DNA of 64,000 nt from Lachnospiraceae bacterium (GTDB lineage: Bacteria > Bacillota > Clostridia > Lachnospirales > Lachnospiraceae), in the NCBI GenBank assembly GCA_009779895.1, contig WRBB01000005.1, positions 1 to 64,000 of the forward strand. Reading direction: 5' to 3'. Below are positions 36,712 through 46,030 of the stretch, piece after piece (position 1 is the first letter of the stretch; the number at the start of each line of letters is the position of its first letter). Under the pieces are notes generated by a model that had not been told where the DNA came from, did no database searches, and worked only from the letters and a program-made list of their open reading frames with translations. A program made the translations under genes and the position numbers.

Positions 36712-38331
36712 TTAATCCCGCATATAACGCACTTCGAAAGTATCTATGGCAATTGGCTTATTGAAATATACACCTTGGGCATAACTACAACCCAGTTCTT
36801 TTAATACATTCAACTGATCAATGGTTTCCACACCATCGGCCACAACAATCGTGTCCAATTGGCGGCAGATATCAATCACCGCACGTGCCACAATTTGACT
36901 GCGCCGACTCACCACAATATTGGCAACAAGACTCGCATCTAATTTTAATGAATCAAAATCCATCAATGACAGCACAGAAAAACTAGAATGCTTTGCTCCA
37001 AAATGATCCAAAATCACACGAATATTGGTTTTCCGCATTTTATTACCAATTTCCGCCAACATTTCCTGATTAATATCATCATTTGTCTCGGAAATTTCAA
37101 TTTCCAAATATTCACTGGTGATATGGTACTTCTCAATGAGTTCCAACATCTTTTCTGTAATATTTTCTTGTCTTAGTGTGGAACCGGAAAAATTGATTGC
37201 AATAGGGACCATCGGCAAATCTTCTCTGCTCCATTTCGCTATGGTTTTACACACTTCTTCAAAAATATACAAATCCAAATAAGAGGATAGATTGGTATCC
37301 TCCAACAAAGTCATATAACGCTCCGGATTCATCACACCTAAGTCTTTGTGATGATAACGTACCACCGCTTCCGCACCGGCAATGCGATCCGAATACAAAT
37401 CAAATTTCGGAATCAAACAGACAATAAAATTGCCTACCTTAATATCTTCCAATAAATCTTCTTTGATAATCGGAACATGACGCCCTTTTTGAATGCGCTT
37501 GTAATACTTTTGCTTTTCATTGCGCATCATCTCATCTGCCTGAGTCACCAAATCTTCGGGGTTGATATCCGTTTTTTCCCAAGAATAGCCCATCGTCGCC
37601 AGTCCCAAACTAATGTGCTCCAGAAAATTATGTGCCTTATGAATGCCCTCCATAAAAGTCTCATAAGACGTGTTTTGAGAAAGAACCAAATATTCATCGC
37701 CATTGAAACGGAAAATCATATCCCCTTTGAAAAACTCTTCTAAAACCTCACCCACACGAATGACTACTTCATCGCCATAGTCCCGGCCGAACTCTTCATT
37801 AAAACTCTTCAAGCCATTTACATTCACAAATAATGCGCCCAAAGATTTTAGTTTTGTATATTGTAATTCCTCCAAATAATCTAAATAACTGTTGCGATTT
37901 AATAAACCTGTCATGCGGTCATGATAGCTTAAAAATTCCTGCTGCTTTTGCTTTTTAATCAGCACAATTGTTTCAGATGTCTGCAATAATAAAGCTCGTA
38001 ATAAATCCATCGTGCAACCACCCCGATGAACATTTACCGCCGCCAACACAGCAGTCGCCCCATCTTCCAACTCTTGAAACACACTATAACTCTCCGCATT
38101 GGTATCCGTAATTGCCGCTGCCAACCAAGGCGGATATTCCTCTGCATTTAGCATTTTAATCTTATCTCGTACCCAAGGCACACCCTCATTGCACCACTCA
38201 TAAATGCTCCGAATACCATCACTGTCTTTTTCGATGTAGTAGGCATATTCCGAATCATAATAATCTCGAACCATACTTAATACATCATTCATCATCTCAA
38301 TCAAAGAACGCTGTGTTTGCTTTTTCACCAT
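36712..38331 (-). CDS. Degenerate GGDEF/EAL c-di-GMP-type protein with N-terminal GAF-like region
   Basis: A 539-residue cytoplasmic protein. Residues 1-140 are GAF-like; a GGDEF domain (about 150-290) carries NGDEY instead of GGDEF; an EAL domain follows (about 305-535). In the EAL domain the EAV, NFS, EISE, KLD and QGVYF motifs are present. The metal motif DDFG is DHFG, and the loop-7 AEGVE is ADGVE, so hydrolysis is doubtful. It may bind c-di-GMP as an effector. The start is uncertain: ATG 38331 is preceded by an eight-G run rather than a normal SD, while ATG 38358 would put that run inside the gene. It probably shares a transcript with the transketolase genes. Confidence 0.82.
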   Translation of the reverse strand: MVKKQTQRSLIEMMNDVLSMVRDYYDSEYAYYIEKDSDGIRSIYEWCNEGVPWVRDKIKMLNAEEYPPWLAAAITDTNAESYSVFQELEDGATAVLAAVNVHRGGCTMDLLRALLLQTSETIVLIKKQKQQEFLSYHDRMTGLLNRNSYLDYLEELQYTKLKSLGALFVNVNGLKSFNEEFGRDYGDEVVIRVGEVLEEFFKGDMIFRFNGDEYLVLSQNTSYETFMEGIHKAHNFLEHISLGLATMGYSWEKTDINPEDLVTQADEMMRNEKQKYYKRIQKGRHVPIIKEDLLEDIKVGNFIVCLIPKFDLYSDRIAGAEAVVRYHHKDLGVMNPERYMTLLEDTNLSSYLDLYIFEEVCKTIAKWSREDLPMVPIAINFSGSTLRQENITEKMLELIEKYHITSEYLEIEISETNDDINQEMLAEIGNKMRKTNIRVILDHFGAKHSSFSVLSLMDFDSLKLDASLVANIVVSRRSQIVARAVIDICRQLDTIVVADGVETIDQLNVLKELGCSYAQGVYFNKPIAIDTFEVRYMRD

Positions 38332-38336
38332 ACTTG

Positions 38337-38344
38337 CCCCCCCC
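38337..38344 (-). repeat. Poly-G (8) tract at the start of the GGDEF/EAL gene
   Basis: Eight consecutive G on the minus strand lie five bases before ATG 38331 and inside the frame opening at 38358. Homopolymers of this length can slip, changing either SD spacing or reading frame. Confidence 0.8.
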
Positions 38345-38365
38345 GATATATCTACCATATATCAT

Positions 38366-39313
38366 TTATATCTCAAACAAAAAACCCTTAATTTTTTCAT
38401 AAAGGCTATCTGTATCTAAACCGTACTTTTTCACCAACTCAACGGCCGGTCCAGACTCGCCAAACACGTCATTAATACCAATTTTTAAAACTTTGGTTGG
38501 AAAATGTTCCGCCAATACATCACATACGGCACTACCCAATCCCCCAATCACGGAATGCTCTTCTACTGTCACAACCTTGCCTGTTTCTCTAGCCGCAGCA
38601 ATCACCAATTCCTGATCCAAGGGTTTGATGGTATGCATATTGATTACCTTTGCCGCAACACCATCTTTTGCCAAACGTTCCGCTACTTCTAAGCAATTGG
38701 CTACCGGCAAGCCTGTGGACACAATGGTTACATCCTTGCCCTCTCGCAATACAACACCTTTGCCCAACTCAAATTTATAATCCGGTCTATCATTAATCAC
38801 AGGAACGGGCAAGCGACCAAAACGCATATATACAGGTCCTACGTGATCATAAGCTGCTTGTACTGCCGCTTTTGCCTCTATATCATCAGCAGGACTGATG
38901 ACTACCATACCGGGAATGATTCGCATCAAAGCAATATCTTCATTACACTGATGAGATGCTCCGTCTTCTCCGACAGAAATACCGGCATGGGTTGCTCCAA
39001 TTTTTACGTTTAACTTTGGATAACCAACCGAATTGCGCACCTGCTCAAAAGCACGCCCTGCTGCAAACATCGCAAACGTACTCACAAAAGGTACTTTTCC
39101 CGTAGTCGCCAAACCGGCAGCCACACCTACCATATTACACTCAGCGATTCCACAATTCACAAAACGTTCCGGATAAACATTTTTAAACACACTCGTTTTT
39201 GTTGCCGCCGCTAAATCAGCATCCAAAACCATGATATCATCATATTTTTCACCTAATTGTGCCAAGGCCTTTCCATAACTTTCTCTTGTTGCTATTTTTT
39301 TTACTTCTGACAT
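38366..39313 (-). CDS. Transketolase, C-terminal subunit
   Basis: A 315-residue protein covering the pyrimidine-binding and C-terminal domains. It has the cofactor Glu region (NCGIAECNMVGVAAGLA), GEDGASHQ and the C-terminal VTVEEHSVIGGLG. With the N-terminal subunit encoded just upstream (13-bp overlap) it forms a split, thiamine-diphosphate-dependent transketolase. It moves two-carbon units between pentose and hexose phosphates. This fits a genome that lives on pentose-rich oligosaccharides. Confidence 0.93.
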   Translation of the reverse strand: MSEVKKIATRESYGKALAQLGEKYDDIMVLDADLAAATKTSVFKNVYPERFVNCGIAECNMVGVAAGLATTGKVPFVSTFAMFAAGRAFEQVRNSVGYPKLNVKIGATHAGISVGEDGASHQCNEDIALMRIIPGMVVISPADDIEAKAAVQAAYDHVGPVYMRFGRLPVPVINDRPDYKFELGKGVVLREGKDVTIVSTGLPVANCLEVAERLAKDGVAAKVINMHTIKPLDQELVIAAARETGKVVTVEEHSVIGGLGSAVCDVLAEHFPTKVLKIGINDVFGESGPAVELVKKYGLDTDSLYEKIKGFLFEI

Positions 39314-40137
39314 AACAATCCACCTGCTTTCTCTAATTCCGCCATAGCCTCTTGGTATTGCGCCTCATTTGGAGCTGTACCATGCCATGCAGCTTTGTTT
39401 TCCATGAAAGAAACTCCCTTGCCTTTTACTGTCTTGGCAATAATCGCAGTGGGTTTCCCTTTCACTTCCTTTGCCTTTTTAAAAGCAGCGTCTATTTCAT
39501 CAAAATCATTTCCGTTTATATTAATTACATGAAAATTAAAAGCCTCAAACTTTTTATCAATCGGGTAAGGTGAGTTTACCTCCGTAATGGCTCCGTCAAT
39601 TTGTAGATTGTTGTTATCTACAATCACAACCAAATTGTCCAGCTTTTTATGACCCGCCAACATGGACGCCTCCCATACCTGACCCTCTTGAATCTCACCG
39701 TCACCCAATAAGGTATAAACACGGAAAGATGCTTTGTCCAATTGAGCGGAAATTGCCATTCCCACTGCTGCTGATATTCCTTGTCCCAAAGAACCACTGG
39801 ACATATCCACACCGGGCGTACCTTTCATATCAGGATGCCCTTGCAAATAAGAACCCGTATGACGAAATGTCTTTAAATCTTCTACCGGGAAAAAACCCCG
39901 ATTGGCCAGAGCCGCATAATAACCCGGACTATTATGCCCCTTTGACAATACAAAACGATCTCTATCTACTTTTCGCGGATTGTCCGGATCAATATTTAAT
40001 TCCGCAAAATATAAATACGTGAAGATATCCGCCGCTGATAAAGAACCACCGGGATGCCCTGACTTTGCATTAAATACTGCTGTGATGATGCCTTTACGAA
40101 CTTCATTTGCTGTTTGCTCTAACTGTAGCTTATTCAT
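39301..40137 (-). CDS. Transketolase, N-terminal subunit
   Basis: A 278-residue protein with the thiamine-diphosphate domain of transketolase. Motifs include SGHPGGSLS near residue 27 and the metal/diphosphate motif GDGEIQEGQVWEA followed by NNLQIDG. ATG at 40137 is preferred over TTG one codon earlier because AGGAGG lies seven bases upstream. A good promoter precedes it. Confidence 0.93.
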   Translation of the reverse strand: MNKLQLEQTANEVRKGIITAVFNAKSGHPGGSLSAADIFTYLYFAELNIDPDNPRKVDRDRFVLSKGHNSPGYYAALANRGFFPVEDLKTFRHTGSYLQGHPDMKGTPGVDMSSGSLGQGISAAVGMAISAQLDKASFRVYTLLGDGEIQEGQVWEASMLAGHKKLDNLVVIVDNNNLQIDGAITEVNSPYPIDKKFEAFNFHVININGNDFDEIDAAFKKAKEVKGKPTAIIAKTVKGKGVSFMENKAAWHGTAPNEAQYQEAMAELEKAGGLLCQK

Positions 40138-40171
40138 CAAAAAGCCTCCTAATTTTTAATCTCTATAGTAT

Positions 40172-40200
40172 AGTATAACTTCCTCTGGATATGAGGTCAA
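40172..40200 (-). promoter_or_regulatory. Sigma-A promoter of the transketolase genes
   Basis: On the minus strand TTGACC (40195-40200) and TATACT (40172-40177) have an exact 17-bp spacer. The -10 lies 35 bp upstream of the start codon, directly after the recR stop. Confidence 0.75.
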
Positions 40201-40202
40201 TA

Positions 40203-40799
40203 TTACAAATCACGTCTTCCATCCAAAGCACGCAATAAGGTAATCTCATCTATATACTCCAAATCACCACCCACCGGTACCCCACTGGCAATCCGACTCA
40301 CCCGAATGCCAACCGGTTTGATTAATTTACTAATGTACATGGCCGTCGTTTCGCCCTCTAAACTAGAATTGGTCGCAATAATCACTTCTTTCATCTCACC
40401 TTGCAAACGTTCCATCAACTCTTTTAAGCGAATATCTCCGGGGCCAATGCCTAACATGGGAGAGATGGCTCCATGTAACACATGATAAACCCCATAATAC
40501 TTTCCGGTTTTTTCGTAAGCCGCCAAATCTCTGGGCGTTTCCACTACCATAATGGTACTTTGATCACGCTCTGCATTTTGACAAATCGGGCAAATTTCCC
40601 TGTCCGTTAACGTCTGACATTGACTACAATACCGCACATTTTCCCTTGCCTCTATCAAAGTTTTTGCAAGGATGTCCACCTGCTCTTTTGGCTGATTGAT
40701 GATATAAAAAGCCAAACGCTGTGCCGACTTATTCCCAATGCCCGGAAGACGTGAAAACTCCTCAATCAAACGACTTATCTGCTTACTATAATAATCCAT
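40203..40799 (-). CDS. recR: Recombination protein RecR
   Basis: At 198 residues it has full family length. It has the helix-hairpin-helix LPGIGNKSAQRLAF (19-32), the four-Cys zinc finger (C-SQ-C to C-PI-C, about 57-72) and a Toprim domain beginning VVETPRDLAAYE. With RecO and RecF it loads RecA at single-strand gaps. It starts 2 bp after the ybaB stop in the conserved dnaX-ybaB-recR unit. Confidence 0.97.
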   Translation of the reverse strand: MDYYSKQISRLIEEFSRLPGIGNKSAQRLAFYIINQPKEQVDILAKTLIEARENVRYCSQCQTLTDREICPICQNAERDQSTIMVVETPRDLAAYEKTGKYYGVYHVLHGAISPMLGIGPGDIRLKELMERLQGEMKEVIIATNSSLEGETTAMYISKLIKPVGIRVSRIASGVPVGGDLEYIDEITLLRALDGRRDL

Positions 40800-40801
40800 C
40801 T

Positions 40802-41158
40802 TTAAAATAATCCCGGCATACCTGACGACATGCCTCCTGTTAGTTTGCCCATCGCCGCACCGGATTCTTCATCCACCTTGCGCAAGGCCTCATTGGTCGC
40901 CGCCACAATCAAATCTTCTAACATCTCAATATCATCCGGATCAACAACTTCTTCTGCCAATTTCACTTTCAACAACTCCCGCTTGCCGGATACCGTTATC
41001 GCAACCGCCTGTCCACCGGCAGTTGCCGTAAATTCTTTTGACTCCATCTCCTTGGCTTGCTCTTCCATTTGACGTTGCATCTTTTGCGCTTGTTTCATCA
41101 AATTCGCCATATTACCCGGAACACCACCACCCGGAAATCCTCCACCACGTTTTGCCAT
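40802..41158 (-). CDS. ybaB: YbaB/EbfC-family nucleoid-associated protein
   Basis: A 118-residue DNA-binding protein. The Gly-rich N-terminus ([13 protein letters not shown]) is followed by the coiled helix [14 protein letters not shown] and the conserved [11 protein letters not shown] and [12 protein letters not shown]. It is conserved between dnaX and recR and probably helps organise DNA during repair or replication. SD AGGAGGA. Confidence 0.95.
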   Translation of the reverse strand: MAKRGGGFPGGGVPGNMANLMKQAQKMQRQMEEQAKEMESKEFTATAGGQAVAITVSGKRELLKVKLAEEVVDPDDIEMLEDLIVAATNEALRKVDEESGAAMGKLTGGMSSGMPGLF

Positions 41159-41177
41159 TGTTTTATCCTCCTACGTT

Positions 41178-42785
41178 TTATGTCACTTCTGTAATATCAA
41201 AATTTATATTTTGAAAGCATTTTTCCAAATCGACATAATTTTGCTCAAAAGACTTCCCTTGGTCCACCATGTCTACTTGAATTTCTACTTTTTTACCGAT
41301 TTTTTCCTGAATCATCTCTTCCAAGGCCTTTTTATTTTCACCTCTTATCATATAACCATAGGATATCTCATTTAAAAAAATCAAGCGGAGACAATTTTTG
41401 CTACCTGTAGTCAATTTAACCTTTTCACCGGCCAAATGTTGTTTCATAGGGCTGGGTAAACTGGCTACAATTGATCGAAAACTTTGTGCCACTGCTTTGA
41501 TATCCTCCGGCACTGCCTCGGGTAATATCATCGGTGGTGGCGGCTTTTCTTCCACAGCCGCTACCACTTGGCTTGCCAACGGTATACTTGTACTTCTTTC
41601 ATGGTATGTTTCATTGACCTTTTCTATTTTGTTTTCTAATACACGGATGCGTTCCAACAAGGAATCCGCTTGACTTTCCATCTCCGGTACGCATAACTTA
41701 ATAAAAGCAACCTCCAACAACACCCGCTTTTGACTTGCAAACCTTAGTTTGTTTACCAATTCGGAAAGAACCCGAATATAACGAAGTAATGTTTCCGCTT
41801 CCACAAGCTTTGCTTCTTCTTTTAACAATTGCAAGCTTTCTGTCGTCACATCCAGTGTATTTTCTACCTGTCCACCCTCAATCTTAGCAGATGTCTTTAA
41901 GAGAATCAAGTTTCGCAAATACCAAGTGAAGTCCAAAGTCATCTGGGTTAGTTCCCGACCGTTCATAATTAATTCTTCCAGTATTTCCAGCGTCCCTGCT
42001 ACATCACCTTTGATCACAAGGCGCAATAAACGACTAAACACCTCGCTATCTACCGTACCCAAAACTTCTAATACATTGTCATGGGTGAGGGTTTGCCCTA
42101 AATAAAATGCAATACACTGATCCAACAAACTAAGCGCATCACGCATAGAACCATCTGCTGCCTTAGCAATGTAATAAATGGCCTTTTCTTCTGCCACTAC
42201 GTTTTCACCGGATATCAAATCCTGCATTTGTTTGGCTAACGTTTCAATTGGAATCCGCCGAAAGTCATATTGCTGGCAGCGAGACAAAATCGTTACCGGT
42301 ATTTTATGGGATTCCGTGGTTGCTAAAATAAAAATCACATACGCCGGCGGCTCTTCTAACGTCTTTAACAAAGCATTAAAAGCACCTGTAGAAAGCATAT
42401 GTACTTCATCAATAATATAAACCTTGTATTTTCCCTCCGTAGGGCGATATGCCACTTCCTCACGGATTTCACGAATGTTGTCTACCCCATTGTTTGATGC
42501 CGCATCTATCTCAATCACATTTAAACTGGCATTTTTGGCAATCGCCAAACACATACCACATACACCACAAGGATTGCCCTCCTGCGGTTTCTCACAATTC
42601 ACTGCCTTGGCAAAAATCTTGGCCACCGATGTTTTTCCGGTGCCGCGCGTACCACAAAAAAGGTAAGCATGACCGATGCGGTTGGCTTTGATTTGATTTT
42701 GCAAGGTTGTCACAATATGTTCTTGTCCCTTAACACCGGTAAAAGTAGTAGGACGATATTTTCGATATAATGCTGTATAAGACAT
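41178..42785 (-). CDS. dnaX: DNA polymerase III subunit gamma/tau
   Basis: A 535-residue clamp-loader ATPase. The Walker A GTRGTGKTSVAKI is near residue 45, zinc Cys residues lie at CGVCGMC, Walker B is YIIDEVH and the SRC arginine finger is in ILSRCQQYDF. The C-terminal third is the variable tau region. ATG at 42785 is preferred to TTG one codon earlier. It begins 15 bp after the phosphofructokinase stop. I saw no slippery frameshift heptamer but did not search exhaustively. Confidence 0.95.
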   Translation of the reverse strand: MSYTALYRKYRPTTFTGVKGQEHIVTTLQNQIKANRIGHAYLFCGTRGTGKTSVAKIFAKAVNCEKPQEGNPCGVCGMCLAIAKNASLNVIEIDAASNNGVDNIREIREEVAYRPTEGKYKVYIIDEVHMLSTGAFNALLKTLEEPPAYVIFILATTESHKIPVTILSRCQQYDFRRIPIETLAKQMQDLISGENVVAEEKAIYYIAKAADGSMRDALSLLDQCIAFYLGQTLTHDNVLEVLGTVDSEVFSRLLRLVIKGDVAGTLEILEELIMNGRELTQMTLDFTWYLRNLILLKTSAKIEGGQVENTLDVTTESLQLLKEEAKLVEAETLLRYIRVLSELVNKLRFASQKRVLLEVAFIKLCVPEMESQADSLLERIRVLENKIEKVNETYHERSTSIPLASQVVAAVEEKPPPPMILPEAVPEDIKAVAQSFRSIVASLPSPMKQHLAGEKVKLTTGSKNCLRLIFLNEISYGYMIRGENKKALEEMIQEKIGKKVEIQVDMVDQGKSFEQNYVDLEKCFQNINFDITEVT

Positions 42786-42800
42786 CAATAAAACCTCATT

Positions 42801-43868
42801 TTAATCTCCAAAACTAATGCCAATCAATCTAGCCTCTTTGATTAGGCTACCCGCCGGATCAACATATTTCAACTTTCCTGCTACATCTTCTAAAGGTATT
42901 TTTTGAATGTCACCACCTACCATGCCCACCATATAACCATAATCATGATTCAAAATCAACTCTGCACCGGTGGCACCCACTCGTGTGGCAAACACTCTAT
43001 CATTAGCACAAGGAGAACCTCCCCTTTGGGTATGACCCGGTACGGTAATGCGCACCTCCTTGTCAGTCTTTGCCTGCAATTCTTCCGCCAGACGATATGC
43101 GACAGAGGGATGTTTTTGAAGTTTTGCTTTATATTCTTTTTTCTTTAGCACAATATCTTGCTTGGAAATTGCACCCTCTGCAACTGCAATAATCGTAAAA
43201 GACTTGCCCACTTGAGAACGGGTATGAATCACATCTACAACTTTATCAATATCATAAGGCAATTCCGGCAACAATATCACATCCGCTCCACCGGCAATCC
43301 CTGCATGTAACGTCACATGCCCCACTTTATGTCCCATGATTTCCACAATAAAAACCCGGCTATGAGAAGTTGCTGTGGTATGAATCCGGTCGATGGTTTC
43401 TGTTGCAATATTCACCGCACTTTGAAAGCCAAAGGTCATCTCTGTACCGTACAAGTCATTGTCTATGGTTTTTGGCAAAGTAATCACATTTAAACCCTCT
43501 TCACGAAGAAGATTGGCTGTTTTATGCGTACCATTGCCGCCCAAAATCACCAGACATTCTAAATTTAAACGTGCATAATTGGCTTTCATGGCATCAACCT
43601 TATCTAAACCATTTGCATCCGGCTCCCGCATCAATTTAAAAGGCTGCCGCGAAGTGCCCAAAATCGTACCACCAACTGTCAAAATCCCGGAAAATTCCCG
43701 CTCTGTCAACATCTCATAATGCCCATAAATCAAACCTTTATAACCATCGCGGAACCCATAAATTGTCACATCATCACGCTTATGGAAAAGGCCTTTTACC
43801 ACGCCACGCATCGCCGCATTTAAAGCTTGACAATCACCACCACTGGTTAACATTCCAATTTTTAACAT
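42801..43868 (-). CDS. pfkA: 6-phosphofructokinase
   Basis: A 355-residue PfkA-superfamily kinase for the committed step of glycolysis. Seen motifs are LTSGGDCQALNAAMRG at the N-terminus, GGNGTHKTA, PKTIDNDL, EIMGHKVGHV and PGHTQRGG. GGNGT has Gly where ATP enzymes have Gly104, but Asn replaces the usual metal-binding Asp103. PKTIDND carries the Lys124 usual in pyrophosphate enzymes. The donor (ATP or PPi) is therefore not certain; ATP seems likelier from the Gly. ATG at 43868 follows AAGGAGAT; the frame remains open 17 codons further into map. Confidence 0.92.
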   Translation of the reverse strand: MLKIGMLTSGGDCQALNAAMRGVVKGLFHKRDDVTIYGFRDGYKGLIYGHYEMLTEREFSGILTVGGTILGTSRQPFKLMREPDANGLDKVDAMKANYARLNLECLVILGGNGTHKTANLLREEGLNVITLPKTIDNDLYGTEMTFGFQSAVNIATETIDRIHTTATSHSRVFIVEIMGHKVGHVTLHAGIAGGADVILLPELPYDIDKVVDVIHTRSQVGKSFTIIAVAEGAISKQDIVLKKKEYKAKLQKHPSVAYRLAEELQAKTDKEVRITVPGHTQRGGSPCANDRVFATRVGATGAELILNHDYGYMVGMVGGDIQKIPLEDVAGKLKYVDPAGSLIKEARLIGISFGD

Positions 43869-43890
43869 CCCAGTTATCTCCTTTTTTATA

Positions 43891-44754
43891 TCAACGAGCA
43901 AGCACCTCTGCTCCCTCATTGGTAATCAATACCATATACTCTATCTGCGCAGAAAGACCACCATCTTTTGTATAAGCAGTCCATCCATTATCTTCATCAA
44001 TAAAAAAGTCTGACGTCCCTTCATTAATCATAGGTTCAATGGTAAAAATCATGCCCGGCACCAACAACATCTCCGTTCCTTTGGGGGATACATAACTCAC
44101 AAAGGGATCCTCATGAAACGCTAAACCAATACCATGACCGCCGATATCTATGACCACAGAATAACCGTTGGCCTCTGCATGGGTGTTTATCGCATCGGCA
44201 ATATCGCCCAAATACCCCCAAGGTTTTGCCTGTGCTAAACCTAGGTTAACACACGCTTCCGTCACTTTTAGCAAACGCTGTGCTTCCTTTGAAATTTCAC
44301 CAATGGCAAACATACGAGAGGCATCCGAAAAATATCCCTCATAATTTGTAGAAACATCCACATTGATAATGTCACCCTCTTGCAGAATATGTGCCGCATC
44401 CGGAATGCCATGACAAATCTCATTGTTGATAGAAGTACATACACTTTTGGGAAATCCCTCATAACCAAGCGGCGCAGGTATAGCACCATTTTCCGTAGTC
44501 ACTTGGTGAACAATTTGATTGATTTCTTCCGTACACATACCGGCTTTGATTTTTTCTGCCACTGTATCCAAAACCAAGGTATTAATCACAGCACTTTTTT
44601 TTATTCTTTCTATCTGCATCGGTGTTTTTAAAATCTCAATGTCCGGAACGATTTCTCCCTTTTTCTTATGGAGTTTGATGCGATTTTCAATCGGACCGTG
44701 ACATATTTTATATTTTTTGCCACTCCCACACCAACACGCCTTGTTTCTTTCCAT
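43891..44754 (-). CDS. map: Methionine aminopeptidase type I with SEC-C zinc motif
   Basis: A 287-residue enzyme that removes initiator Met from new proteins. An N-terminal SEC-C motif (CWCGSGKKYKICH, 7-19) precedes the peptidase. Metal ligands are recognisable in DVSTNYEGYFSDASR, HGIGLAFHEDP and FTIEPMINEG. The N-terminal zinc extension may aid ribosome association and is common in Clostridia. SD AAAGG. Confidence 0.95.
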   Translation of the reverse strand: MERNKACWCGSGKKYKICHGPIENRIKLHKKKGEIVPDIEILKTPMQIERIKKSAVINTLVLDTVAEKIKAGMCTEEINQIVHQVTTENGAIPAPLGYEGFPKSVCTSINNEICHGIPDAAHILQEGDIINVDVSTNYEGYFSDASRMFAIGEISKEAQRLLKVTEACVNLGLAQAKPWGYLGDIADAINTHAEANGYSVVIDIGGHGIGLAFHEDPFVSYVSPKGTEMLLVPGMIFTIEPMINEGTSDFFIDEDNGWTAYTKDGGLSAQIEYMVLITNEGAEVLAR

Positions 44755-44774
44755 TTATACGTACCTTTCTTTAT

Positions 44775-46010
44775 TTATATTCGATGAATAAACAAACCAC
44801 TACGCAACTTAGGCTCAAACCAAGTAGATTTTGGCGGCATCAGCAAATTCGCATCCGATACTTCAAACAATTCTTCTATGGTGGTCGGATACATCGCAAA
44901 AGCGGCACCGCCATTTTTGTCAATTGCATCAATTAAAGGCAATACGCCACGTATACCACCAACAAAATGAATACGTGTGTCCGTCTTAATATCCACAATA
45001 CCCAAAAGAGGTGCTAAAATATTGTCTTGCAAAATCGAAACGGCCAAACCTGCCACCGGATCGTCTGAAATCACGCCCTCTTTTGCTTTCACACGATACC
45101 ATAGGCCATCTAAATACATAGATACCTCTTTCTTACTTTTCGGCTTTACGTAAACTGCCTCTCCGTCAGAAACAATAAACCGTTCTTGCAACAAGCCTAA
45201 AAATGCCTCCGGCGTATGACCGTATAAATCTTTCACCACACGGTTATAAGGCCAAATACGCAACTCATCTTCCGCAAAGAATACGGATAAAAAATAATTA
45301 AACGCTTCCTTACCTGTATAACCCGGATTTTCTTTGCGCCGTTTCAAACCAACTTTTACCGCCGATGCCGTACGATGATGCCCATCCGCAATATAAATAC
45401 GATCAATCGCAACAAATGTTTCTGTAATTTCTTCTATTTGATCCCTATCTGCGATAACCCATACCTGATGCCGAATACCATCTTCACAAGTAAAATCATA
45501 TACTGACTTTTTTTGTTTTATTTTTTGAAACAATCGGGTCAAATTTTCCCTGCGCCGATAAGCCAAAAAAATCGGGCCGGTCTGTGCATTACACACATCA
45601 ACATGACGTATACGGTCTAATTCTTTATCATCACGTGTTTTTTCATGTTTTTTAATGATATCATTTAAATAATCATCAATGGAAGCACAACCAACCAAGC
45701 CTGTTTGGGTACGTCCATCCATCGTCAAATCATACAGATAAAAGGAGGGGGTTTCATCTTGAATAAAAGAGCCATCTGCTATCATTTCCTCTAGTGTTTC
45801 TCTCGCTTTTTGATATACCATCGTCGAATACATATCCATATCATCGGGAAACTGCGTTTCTGCCCGATCAATCCGCAAAAAACTAAGGGGCTGTTTTTCT
45901 ACCTCCGCTTTTGCCTCTTGGCGACTATACACATCATAAGGTAACGCCGCTATTTTCTCTGCCAATGCCCGACGAGGGCGAATGCCGGGAAACGCTTTTA
46001 TCACTGCCAT
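44775..46010 (-). CDS. DUF1015-family protein of unknown function
   Basis: A 411-residue soluble protein with the family hallmarks: IRPRRALAEKIAALPYDV at the start, FLRIDRAE, HEKTRDDKELDR, YIADGHHRTASA and FFAEDELRIWPYNRVV. The GHHR motif is reminiscent of nucleotide-processing folds, but no activity is established that I can name with confidence. ATG at 46010 has AAAGGAG upstream. It lies immediately after the pyridoxal kinase-like gene and upstream of map. Confidence 0.88.
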   Translation of the reverse strand: MAVIKAFPGIRPRRALAEKIAALPYDVYSRQEAKAEVEKQPLSFLRIDRAETQFPDDMDMYSTMVYQKARETLEEMIADGSFIQDETPSFYLYDLTMDGRTQTGLVGCASIDDYLNDIIKKHEKTRDDKELDRIRHVDVCNAQTGPIFLAYRRRENLTRLFQKIKQKKSVYDFTCEDGIRHQVWVIADRDQIEEITETFVAIDRIYIADGHHRTASAVKVGLKRRKENPGYTGKEAFNYFLSVFFAEDELRIWPYNRVVKDLYGHTPEAFLGLLQERFIVSDGEAVYVKPKSKKEVSMYLDGLWYRVKAKEGVISDDPVAGLAVSILQDNILAPLLGIVDIKTDTRIHFVGGIRGVLPLIDAIDKNGGAAFAMYPTTIEELFEVSDANLLMPPKSTWFEPKLRSGLFIHRI

Positions 46011-46030
46011 GCTGTTTTTTCTCCTTTTTT

